Source: Mortierella alpina (taxonomy: Eukaryota; Mortierellomycota; Mortierellomycetes; Mortierellales; Mortierellaceae). From it: a stretch of 64,000 nt of DNA. This document shows positions 1-10,000 of this stretch, one piece after another. The stretch's first letter is position 1, and each line of letters begins with the position of its first letter. The notes beneath the pieces are model-generated. The model ran no database searches. It saw nothing but the letters and a program-made list of their open reading frames with translations, and was not told the origin of the DNA. The DNA is taken from contig JANATF010000005.1 of the NCBI GenBank assembly GCA_029449245.1, positions 2,046,001-2,110,000 of the forward strand, written 5' to 3'. The position numbers and the translations under genes are program-made.

Positions 1-465
1 GTGGACCTCGACAGCGTCAAGCAGCGACTCCATGTTGGTGCCCAAATACTCGTGCATATTTGACTTTGAGGAGGCGGCATGGTCAGAGCCGCTGCTCGAG
101 TCGGACGAGGATGGAGAGGGCGAAGGCGAAGGCGTGAACTGGTGCGAGCTCGAAGCCGGTGTCTTTTGGTAGTGCTTATCGTAGGATTGGTAAGAGGGTT
201 GCTGACGCTGGTGCTGGTGCTGGTGCTGGGAGCTGTAGAGCGAACCAGGACGACGATAGGCCGAGTCGGCAGCAGCGTGTGTGGACGGAGAGGACGAGGC
301 TGGTGTGGAGGACGAGGAGATGTGCGAGTCTTCAAGGGGATAGAGAGCAGCGAGCGATGGAAGCGGAAGGATGGTAAGGCGTGCGTCGGGGTGATGCCTG
401 CTTGCGGTCTCGGAGTGGATCGATTCCGCATAAGCCTGTGCGGCAGAGGGGAATGGGGGCCGCAT
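1..465 (-). CDS. Hypothetical low-complexity protein, 5' part only (runs off the left edge)
   Basis: An open frame on the minus strand runs from an ATG at 465-463 to base 1 without a stop (155 codons seen), so only the N-terminus is in the window. The start MRPPFPSAAQ follows a C/T-rich leader on the coding strand. The product is rich in Ser, Pro and His: a His-Gln run at about residues 82-90, a Ser/Pro stretch near 110-125, then a less biased segment (MHEYLGTNMESLLDAVEV) that may begin a folded domain beyond the edge. No family can be named from this part. Fungal transcription regulators often have such N-termini, but that is only a guess. The frame choice is supported by open length and composition. 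Confidence 0.55.
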   Translation of the reverse strand, partial: MRPPFPSAAQAYAESIHSETASRHHPDARLTILPLPSLAALYPLEDSHISSSSTPASSSPSTHAAADSAYRRPGSLYSSQHQHQHQRQQPSYQSYDKHYQKTPASSSHQFTPSPSPSPSSSDSSSGSDHAASSKSNMHEYLGTNMESLLDAVEVH

Positions 466-3400
466 GGTGGATGCGCACGGAGGTGTGAGATGTGTGTGTG
501 GAGCGAGAGTGTGAGATCTGCTGGCTGGGAGCAAACACGTTGGCGGGCGGTGGAGAAGTTGCAGGGTCGAGCTGTTATCTCGAGGTGTGGAGAAGCAAAC
601 CGAGCGAGAGGACCACCGGCGTGAGAGAATAGGATAAAGGACAAAGGAGGGTGGGAAAAAACGAACAGAAGGCGAAGGCGAAGGGCGGACGAGAAAGTGC
701 GAGCAGGGGTGAGATGAAGAAGACGGAGAAGGACAGCGATGGAGCGAAGGGGTGGGAAACAAGAAGAGGAGGAGGAAGAAGAAGACGAGAAGAAGACGAG
801 AAGAAGAAAAGAAAAGAAGAGGTGTGAAAGGCGGTGGTCGTTGACGGATTCTTGGGTTTTATACCTCGCACAAGGTGTGAAGTCCGAAGTGAGAAAAAGT
901 AGTGTGATAAAGTAAAATAACAGCGTAAAAAACTAACGAGGTACCAAAGCACTCACACACTTTACACCCAGGCATTGACGCACTCGCCCAGTTCAATTCA
1001 GTCATTCAAAAGGGTCTATCGTATAAATAGAGCAGAGCCATGGTCAGCAATGGCCAAGGGTGAGGCACGGCAGCATGGAAACAACGGGGTGGGTGGGGGT
1101 GGCGAGTGCAGAGGGGGCAAACAATAATGGCGAGGTGGGTGAAGGGCATGTATTGCACCACTGCCGTGCGCTCTTGTCGTCGTTTGTCTGGTGAGAGGGT
1201 GTGGATGTGTGGAAAAGGGTGTCCAGCGAGCAAATTAGGCCTGTACAGCTGTGTGTAAGGGTGTGCTGCCAGCGTGTGGGTGTAGAGTATTCAGTCTGAT
1301 AGAAAGCAACTATAACGAGATAAGGAAGCACACAACAGCACTCCATTATCGCTCGCTCCATGAGCCTAATTGTTGAGATGAGGACGATGAAGACCCGTAC
1401 TCTCTCACACTCAGTCGCACCCTCCCTATGATTCTCGCTCACTCATCTCTCGCTCACTCTCTCCCCGTCTCTCTTGTGTGCCATGGCCCCATAGATGTCG
1501 GTCTCCGTCCACTGGCCACATCCATCAACCCTGCCAATCATTTCATGGCCCTGTGCTGAACGAGAAGCAAGATGCGATGCTCAATGCGACAGAAACCGAT
1601 CCAAAAAAAAGGGCCCATTGCCGTACCAAATCTATCTTTGGTTCTCTCGCTATGACACTTCTCTGCGTAAACAGTTGCCTCAGACACATTGCCCCCCCTC
1701 CCCCCTTCCTTTGCCAGCCATTGTCTCTTTCTCTCTGTCTCCTGCCCCTCATCATACTTTAGTCCCAATTCCAACTTTCCCACCATCCGAGGAAAAATAA
1801 TAATACTATCATGGCTCTTTGTGATTATACCCACGCTTATTTTTTCCTCCTCGGTCGGGCCAAATGTGGTAAAAGTGAGTTGTCTGCACTGGGTCTGAAT
1901 GTAACAAAGCCCGGGCGGGGCGGGCTTGATTGATCAATGATAAAGAGAAGCGAAAGCGTGGGCCATATGTCCGTCCATTGTAGCGTGTGCGCTGAGATAT
2001 CGCAGATCGCAGTGGGCGACAGGCAACAAAAGACAGTTTTCAAACGCCGCGAAAAATGCTAGGTTTTGCATTCTATTGAAAGAATGAAATAAAGAAAAAC
2101 TACGGTCATCTTGGAGTCCGTTTTTTTTTCCACGCTATCACACCTAGACAAGCTGGGTGATCACAACTCATACACGCTCAACTGCACACACACACACCCA
2201 CACCCACGCAAGACCTGTTATCTGTTGCGGATTACAAAGGACTTGCTCGCTCAAACACAGAATGAGCCGCAGCGACAGCTGTTCTAATAGTCTTGGCTTG
2301 GTATCTTTTTTTTTTATGGTATTTTTGTTTGCTTCCGCGCGAATGATCATAAATTAATACAATCGTTTCTCTTGTGGAATGGATCCAATCGATCGCCAGA
2401 GCGGCTGGAGTTCGGTCGAGCCAACAGTAAGCGTAAGGAAGGGGGTGGTGCCTGCAAAAAAAATTGCTCATCTCCGTCGCTCTCTCCCAACCATTTCGTC
2501 TACCATTTATCAATCATCACCCTACTCTAGCGCACTTTTGAGTGCTCCGCTCCCCCCCTTCTCTGCGGTATATATCGTGTTGTGGGCTTGCATCAGAATC
2601 CAATTCTTGACTGGGGGAGGGGGTCATCGTCTGCGTAAGCAAACATGCTGTCCGACAAAATGATCAGAAAAGCTGTAGTGTCCCGCGCGCATCTTTTTTT
2701 TTTTTTTTTTTTTGCAAACAACCAAGAATTCTTCGTTGCCTATTCCGAGGGAAGGTGAGCGCGAGAGCGCAAAGGCATGAAAAAGGGCTCCTGTCGTCGG
2801 TACGAGGTGGTGGTTGTACAGTCCAATGTGGTGACAAGATGACAATGTTATAGTGCACGGGGAGCCGCAGACCCCATTGAACATGGAAGTCTACTTACTT
2901 GCATCCAGGATACAATAGGCAAGAGCGACGAGCGTGAAAAAAAAAAGTTCGGGAGCATGTGATGATGACAGTGAGGCAAGGAGCGGTAGAGCAGAGTACT
3001 GTACCTGCAAGATCAAAGCGAGAGTTTGGGAGCACCTTCACGAGGCACATGCGCAGAGCTACTCGCTTCTTCTTTTTTCTCTTCAGATGCCAACTAGCTA
3101 GTGCTCATGCTCTCCCGACCAGCCGGACCAAGTTCAGATGCCATTGGTCCCCGTTGGCTCCCCGGATGACCTGTTAGTGTTGTTTTTTTGTTGTTTAAAT
3201 TGTCTCCCTGGTGGTATGGCATGGTACACTACTACCTTAATTGAATTGCTGGATACCTGCACGCCCTATAGCTCTTCCTATTTTCTGTCGCTTCATGTCG
3301 CCCGCTTTGCCTTGTGCTTGACTTGACAAGGTTCTGTCAGCTCAGCCGTGGTTTTGTCATGTCCTTTTAGTCTTCACGTGCATGGGAACCAATCATAAGT

Positions 3401-4666
3401 GAAGGTTATCTTCCCACGCTGGCGTGCCCTTTTTTTCAACTTTGTAAGGTTCCTGCATGCAACGAAAAGAGTGTGACAGAACAGTACGGCTGAAAACGGA
3501 CGCCGCGAAGAAGCCCGACAATAGGATGACTTTTTTTTTGTTACTTCGTTTCTATTTGAAAAGTTGCATCTTTTCTATCGGAACCCAAAGACACGGGTGG
3601 TCAGTCATATTCTTTGCGGGTACCATGTGGGAACTCCTACCAGTTATGAGTAATGTACCCTTTTCGCGCCGTGGGAAAAATTTGGTCCAGTTGTCCCACG
3701 GCCCCACTTGACGTTTGTACTCGCTTCTACAAAAAAAAAAAAAAAAAACGTCCTTTGAGCACGAATCTACAGGTAGTCACAGATTTCGCCCTTTTTCTTT
3801 TTCTTGATCCCCCGCAAAAAAGACCGCAAAGGCCCGCTAAAAAGCCGATGAACCCCGCCTTCCATCTTGCTTGGCGGTGTTCCCTTTCAGTCATGTACAA
3901 AGTGTGTTGTACGCTCTGACATTTTGCTCCGATCCCGCTCATGACGCTTATCTTTTTGCCTTTGTTGGACCTGGCCTCGAAAGAAGACAGGGGATGGAAG
4001 GGGCTAAAGGAAGTAAAGAAGAAAAGGAAAAGAAAGGGGAGATTACCGCGTCTGAGGAATGCCCCTCTGCAGTTACTTTCTCACGATCTAAGGAGCGCGT
4101 TCCTTTTTTTTTTTTGTTTCATTGATTTCTTTTGCATTGACGAGATGATGCTGTTTGTTCCTGTCCCTGTCTCCTGCTCGTCCTGCGGGAAGCGCGAGAG
4201 TCGAAAAAAAACAGATCAATGGGGATCTGTGGTATATATGGATCGCCTGTTCATGCAAAAAAAAAAAATCCCCCCTGTCGCTAGAATACTCGTGGCCTTT
4301 GACATAGGGTAATCGGCGCAGGGACCATCACCGAACATCTTATTGAAACCAAAGCACTCAACCCATCTTGTGCAACAGATAATACCTACCACCGCATACA
4401 AAGTCGCGAGTGGTTTTTTTCTACAGACTGGGGTTATCGAAGTGGTTTGTGCAAGTTGCATTTCCTTTATCAAAATCAGCTTCTCGTGCATTGTGAAAAA
4501 GAAAACTGGGTCCCAGAGTGTTAGAGTGCCGTGAGATCTCATATGTCCCTCCTTTTCTTTATCATGGCATGGCTCATGGCTTCCTGGTTTTTACATCAAG
4601 ACACTTGAGAACATGGTAGAGCGGCTGCACGTTTTTTTTTGTTTTATTTATTCTCCTTGACTTTTT
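466..4666. other. Long intergenic stretch; C/T-rich leader then no recognisable gene
   Basis: Bases 466-950 are purine-rich on the plus strand, meaning pyrimidine-rich on the minus strand, as expected for the promoter and leader of the gene at 1-465. From about 950 to 4666 I see no believable coding region. Open frames are short (under about 130 codons), overlap on both strands and lack family motifs. Homopolymer runs are common, for example 19 T near 2694-2712 and about 17 A near 3731-3747. A TATAAATA string at 1022-1029 on the plus strand has no plus-strand gene after it. No tRNA, rRNA or transposon ends were recognised. Confidence 0.6.
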
Positions 4667-6553
4667 TCAAGAAGATGGTGAAGCCTGAGATGGTGGTGAT
4701 GGCGAAGGCGAAGGAAATTCAAAGAACGAGTTCTCTTCTCTCTCTTTCTCCTCTTGCTCTTTCTTGCGTCGGTGCTCGGCTTCCTGCTGCTCCTCTGCTG
4801 CCACAGTCGCCGCAGTCCTGAACGCACTCGGCGGAAGGTAGTAATACGATGGGAGTTCAGGTACAAAGCTGTCGTTATGATTATTATGATTGTCGCTGCC
4901 ACCACCTGCTCCTCCTCCTCCTCCTGCTCCTGCTCCTCCAGAAATAACCCTCTCCGGCACCGAGCACGCTGCTGATGCCTGCTTATTTCGTAAAGGAAAA
5001 GGAAAAGGAAAAGGAGTTGGCTGCGTCTGCAGAGACGACGACGATAGCAACGACAAAGGCTCTACCTTGCTGCGACCTTCCAAACAGACGCCTGCACTCC
5101 TCCGACGCCTGTAGGTAGGCCATCTCGAAGGGGCTCTAAATTGTGAATGCTCGTACATGCGCCTCTGGATCTCGATAGGCGTCAGTGCACCGACAGACGC
5201 TGTTCCAAAAGCGATATCTTGAGCAGTCATGACAGCATCTTGCCCAGCCAGAGCTGGCAGAGGCGCCGACGGTGGCCGCGTCGGTATCCTGGGGAGGACA
5301 GGTGATGAGAACGATGAGGACGAGATGGACGATATTGACTTGGACCGAGCGCCCAGGCAAGATCGTGCAAGGACTTCCTTTTGCTGTGCGGATTCTAAAA
5401 GATCTGCCCTCGGAATCGTTGGAGCCAGAGTGCCGCTTATCCCTTTGCTACTGGTACGCTTTGCCTCTTGGATGGAGAGTGCGGTAGAAGGTAGGGACCG
5501 TTCATCCTCCAAAGGCTCTACTTTGATATGCGGCCCGAGATCGTCGTTGTTGTTGCTCTTGTCGTCAGCATCGTCGTCGTGCGCTTCATCCTCCTCTTCA
5601 TCGTTTTTATCCAAACTCTTGTCCTCAGCATCAGACATATCCATGCTTGTGCCGTGTTCGCTACTGCTACTCTCACCTGAAGAGGACTCTTGTTCAGATA
5701 CCGGTTTGCTGTTGGCACCCACTTGCGCCTTCTGACGTTCACCGTCCGTGGGACTATTAGCCACGGCAGCTGCTTCAAAACTCAATGAGGATTGCGTCTT
5801 CGTCTCAACATCCTTCCAACGACTCTCAAGCGCAGGACCGGGTGTGAGATCCAGCACCATTCCAGAGCTTGTAGATGTCAAAAGTGGTGATTGAACCGTC
5901 ATTGTTTTCTTGAATGCTTCACGAAGAAAACGCTGTGAATCTGAATATGGTGGATGGGGCGATAAGGATCGGCCAGTAGTAGTAGTATTGGCAGTGGTGG
6001 TACTACTAGTAATAGTAGCATTGGTGGAGGTGGTGGTGGTGGTGCATGACTTTTGTCGAGACGAGGATGTAGTCCTATTGGTTCGAGAGCGCGATCTTGG
6101 ATGCGTGGACCAACGCATGTTGCAGTGCTCACCAGCCGAGGATCGAAAGTATGAATGCCTGCGTGTAGGACGAGAACGGTTCCCTGTCTGTGACAATGAT
6201 CCGTACAGCCGACTTCTCTCTACCATTGCATCTTTTATCTCCCCCGCGTCCTCATGCCGTGGCCTGTATGTTCTCGTTGTTGAGTCGGATATCTGCTCTA
6301 GATCGCCACATGGTTGAGATAGGCAAGAGTGCAGCGTCGTCGTCAGAGCCGTCGTGATGGTTTTGTCAGACACAATCAATGTGGAGCTCATGTCTGTGCG
6401 CGGAGGAAGAACGACCAGAACCCTTCCGCTCGTAGGCTGAGAGGATGATGCGCTGGACGAGGCGTGACTGGAATTGGCAGGGTCGATAGAGAAAGGGTTC
6501 CTTTTGTCTGATCGATCCCCTTCGTTCTTTTGCGCAGGAACAAGAAGCAGCAT
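4667..6553 (-). CDS. Disordered Ser-rich/acidic protein with two KVEPL motifs
   Basis: A single uninterrupted 628-residue frame starts at ATG 6553-6551. The protein looks disordered throughout: a Thr/Ser-rich stretch at about 161-194, a Ser run (288-299), an acidic run of Asp/Glu with Asn (310-338), Phe-Pro repeats near 514-520, a Gly-rich patch (539-553) and a Glu/Lys/Arg charged helix near 585-606. The sequence HIKVEPLED at 342-350 fits the SUMO-acceptor consensus psi-K-x-E, and a second KVEPL occurs at 496-500. Acidic, Ser-rich, SUMO-like composition suggests a nuclear regulatory protein, but I recognise no domain and assign no function. A TTCAG sits directly before the ATG, so an upstream non-coding exon is possible. 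Confidence 0.65.
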   Translation of the reverse strand: MLLLVPAQKNEGDRSDKRNPFSIDPANSSHASSSASSSQPTSGRVLVVLPPRTDMSSTLIVSDKTITTALTTTLHSCLSQPCGDLEQISDSTTRTYRPRHEDAGEIKDAMVERSRLYGSLSQTGNRSRPTRRHSYFRSSAGEHCNMRWSTHPRSRSRTNRTTSSSRQKSCTTTTTSTNATITSSTTTANTTTTGRSLSPHPPYSDSQRFLREAFKKTMTVQSPLLTSTSSGMVLDLTPGPALESRWKDVETKTQSSLSFEAAAVANSPTDGERQKAQVGANSKPVSEQESSSGESSSSEHGTSMDMSDAEDKSLDKNDEEEDEAHDDDADDKSNNNDDLGPHIKVEPLEDERSLPSTALSIQEAKRTSSKGISGTLAPTIPRADLLESAQQKEVLARSCLGARSKSISSISSSSFSSPVLPRIPTRPPSAPLPALAGQDAVMTAQDIAFGTASVGALTPIEIQRRMYEHSQFRAPSRWPTYRRRRSAGVCLEGRSKVEPLSLLSSSSLQTQPTPFPFPFPLRNKQASAACSVPERVISGGAGAGGGGGAGGGSDNHNNHNDSFVPELPSYYYLPPSAFRTAATVAAEEQQEAEHRRKKEQEEKEREENSFFEFPSPSPSPPSQASPSS

Positions 6554-7098
6554 CTGAACTGGAGGACGGCTTTGGGCGAAGCAAAAATGTGTTGTAGGAA
6601 AGGTGGAGATTGAAAAGTGCTGCGGGACGCGGAGGGTGGGCGGTGAACCACGAGAACTTTAAATATCACCGAGGAGGCCTCTGTGGAGAAAGTGCAGATG
6701 AGAACAAGACGTTGCTGACCACAGCGCTTAAGGACGATCGGATATTCTTGGATCTTTCTTCTTAGTGTGAAATGGAATGACACTCTTCGAAGTTGCGTAC
6801 AAGCGCGAACAATTGGCCAACTTGTTCGCCGTTTCTGCAACAAATACAGGTAGCGCCGCGCTTACCTATACTGACGATCCCTTCAAATCATGCGCGTTGA
6901 GTATGCAAAACAGTGGAAACGCAAAAGCTCTCTGGTATTTAATTTTTTTACACGCGTTGAGCAGACACGACGGGAACAAGGATCAATAAATAAATCACAG
7001 ACGAAGAAAGTACAAAGCCTAGTACTCAACGCTCAAATAATGGGCACTGGACGCAAAGAGAGAGTGTGTGTGTGTGTTGCACGCGGCGCGCTGGACTC
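6554..7098. other. Intergenic, 545 bp
   Basis: The stretch lies between two minus-strand genes, holding the leader of the one and the 3' region of the other. A short GT run (7066-7078) is present. No gene or RNA was recognised. Confidence 0.5.
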
Positions 7099-10000
7099 TT
7101 ACCACGGAGGTCCTCCTCCTCCATGGCCATGTGAAGCTTGCTGACGATAATTGGGGTCGGGCTCACTCGGATGGACACCAACAGGCTGTCCTGGCCGAGG
7201 CGAGGAGACATTGGGAGGCCCAGGATGATGTGCGCCAGGGTACTGGGCGTGCTCCTGCATGTGGACCAACTTCTGCTGCGAAGAATGCTGAGGTGGTGGT
7301 TGCTGATAATGGTATGGCGATGGTCCAGCTCGGTAGTCCTGCTGCTGCAAGTGCGAAGGGTGTGGCTGGTGTGGCCTTTGTGCCGGATGGAACTGTCCAT
7401 GCTGCTGGCCCTGCTGCTGCGATGGATGATCTCCGGGCATTTGGCCAATTGATGGACGTCCAACATGGCCAGGCCGGCCATGCTCCTCCTTGACAGGATG
7501 CTCGCCCCCTGCAGACGGTCTTTTGCCATTTCCTGCAAATCGATATGCTGGGTCGTGGGTTGCCTCCGATGGATGATAAGGAGGGTATTGTCTTTCATAG
7601 GAAGGGGATGGCTGGAGTGACTGGGAGGAATACATGGGTCCGCGACCTGGACCGAAATTAGAGGGATGCGCCTCTTGCTCATAATATCCTTGACCAGCTG
7701 GTCCAGCCCCGCCTTCAGGATGACCACTCCGGAAATGAGGGTGGCCGTGCTTGGGATGCATTCCAGGAGCTGCATCAGGATCCCGCATATGCTCCTGCTC
7801 ATGATGTCGATTCGCGAGCGAGTGCTGAGGGTGCTGCTGCTGCTGCTGAGAATGTGGGTGCTGTGGTTGCCCAGGCCTCTGTTGCTCGTATCCCGCTGGA
7901 CCACCAGAGGTCGAAGAAGGAGCATAGCTGCCTGTTTGCTGTTCAGCCTTTCTTCGTGAAGGTGGCGTGGCAGCGACTTGCTGCTGCTGTTGCTGCTGCT
8001 GATATTGATAGGGTGGCTGTTGCTGCTGCTGTGGTGCCGCTCGAGATGGTCCTGGTCCTTGCGCTGCCTGGGGTGGAGGATAACCTCGGGTATACTGCTC
8101 AGGTGGAGTAACCTGTCCATGAGGTTGCTGAGTCTTTCTGGAGCCAGGGTACGACTGGCTTGGGGGTGGTTGAATGGGCTCCTGAACCATACCTGACTTT
8201 GACATGGATGAGTGTCGAGAATGAGAGGGTCGTTCTGGGGGTCGAGGGCTCTCCTGCATCGGCATGTGGCTAGCGGGGGGATACGGATGGTCAGGATGGA
8301 CAGCTCTACCCAGCTGAGCTCCCTCCTGTCCTGGATACATTTGCCGATTCATTGGGTGGGGTGCCTGCTGTTGCTGAGGAGCTGTAGAAACAGGGGTCTC
8401 GTGTCCTTGCATCCTCCTATTGTTGCTCTGCAAATGGCTCGCGTTCGGCTGCGCTTGACCCTGGATGCCTTGCTGACCCGACGGATGTGGCAAATGTGGT
8501 GGCCAGCGATCCGCCTGAGATGCGGGCCTCGGCGGCGCCTGAGCACCAGTTCTTGAAGGAAGATTCTGTATCTGCGACTGGCGCATATGATACTCATACT
8601 GGTCCGCCCTTCCCCCATAGGGTATATCGTGGACAACAACGTCCTGCGAGAGCTTCTGTTTCTTTGTTGGCTGGCGTCGCAGAGAGGCGCCTGTCACACC
8701 AGGCCCAGCATTTGTTTTGGGTGGCATATGTGCTTCCTGATAATCGACCGGCCCGTATTCGCTTGGATACTGCTGGCGGACGAATCCTGCTGAAGGCACT
8801 GAAGCTGCACCCCCTCGTGGTACGGCTTCGCTCTCCGGATTATGAGGATTCCATGCAGGGCCGTCTGAACTCGGGCGGGGCTCAGGAAGATCGTCTGCCT
8901 GATGGCTCTCGGGACTTGGAGGGTCGTCGTTCAAGATAAACTGTAATCTTGCCTTGGACTCTCGAGTTGCTCGTGTCGCCTCTCCTGCCCTTGATGACGG
9001 TCTGCTGTTGCCCGACATTTCAGAGCCATTCATTGAGTAACGCTGTTGAGTCTGACTGTAAGGTGACTGAGACGGGTGGATTCCTTGGCGACCATCGTCT
9101 GCAATCCTCGTCATGATCGGGTTCTGCTGTGACGGATCCCCCGCTATATCCGTTGTCAAATGGTCCCGTGCGATCGGCTGTGGCTGAACAATGGCCGTTA
9201 CCACAGGCATGTACGCGACCCCTACGTCGGAATGAGACCTCCGATGGCTCGACTCTCCAAGCTGACCTACGTCCAGACGCTTAATGAAAGGCTGCCCATA
9301 TTCCATATCAGCCATGTCCCGCTGATTGGCCGCTGCGGGAACAGAACCTGCCTGCTTGGGCGACTGCCCATGAGCGAAACTATGGTCCATCGAACTGATC
9401 CTCCTATGGTGTCGAGGAACGTCTCCTGGATGCAGCATCCTCTGATCACTGGTGACGGTAGTTGGTTGCTCAGACCGCGACTCGCTTGGCGAAGTTGGTT
9501 CACTTCTGTTCGGAAAGGCATCTCCTCCTGAGGCCTGAAGGCGTGTGGTCGGTTCTCCCAGGAGCGAGTCCAGTCCCTTCTGGTTAGCGCTGATCTGCAT
9601 AGCGCGCGCCTGTCCCTTTGGACTGTTCTGAGCACTTAATTGCGCATCCAACCGGGATCCCGCACGGGACTGTCGAGTTGAGTACGGTATCCGCTGCTGA
9701 TCCTGAGGAGATGCGGTACGCTGCACACCCTGGTTCTGTCCTCGTACACCAGATGTTTCCTGATTAGATTGTCGCCCTTGCTGCTGGTTGATCTGACGGA
9801 CAGGTTGTGCTCGACGATCCTGAACTTGAGGGGTCTCATTCACCTCCTGCGTTTTGTGCTCCTGAGCCTTCTCCTTCCTCATACGAGACCTCTCTCTGAA
9901 CTTCTCGGTATCCTCACGCAGTTTCCTCTCCTTGATCGCCTGCTCTTGTCGTTGGAGGTTCAACTTAGAGGCCGCAACAGCTCTTGCCTTTGCCATGGTC

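Noticed and set aside
1022-1029. TATAAATA string as a promoter
   Set aside because: It points to the plus strand, where no gene follows for 20 kb.
5229-5735. Antisense open frame inside the 4667-6553 gene
   Set aside because: Mirror of Ser/Asp-rich codons on the other strand; composition explains its length.
7666-8639. Several plus- and minus-strand open frames inside the Gln-rich gene
   Set aside because: CAG/CTG-rich DNA stays open in several frames; only the 7099-11916 frame is long and continuous.
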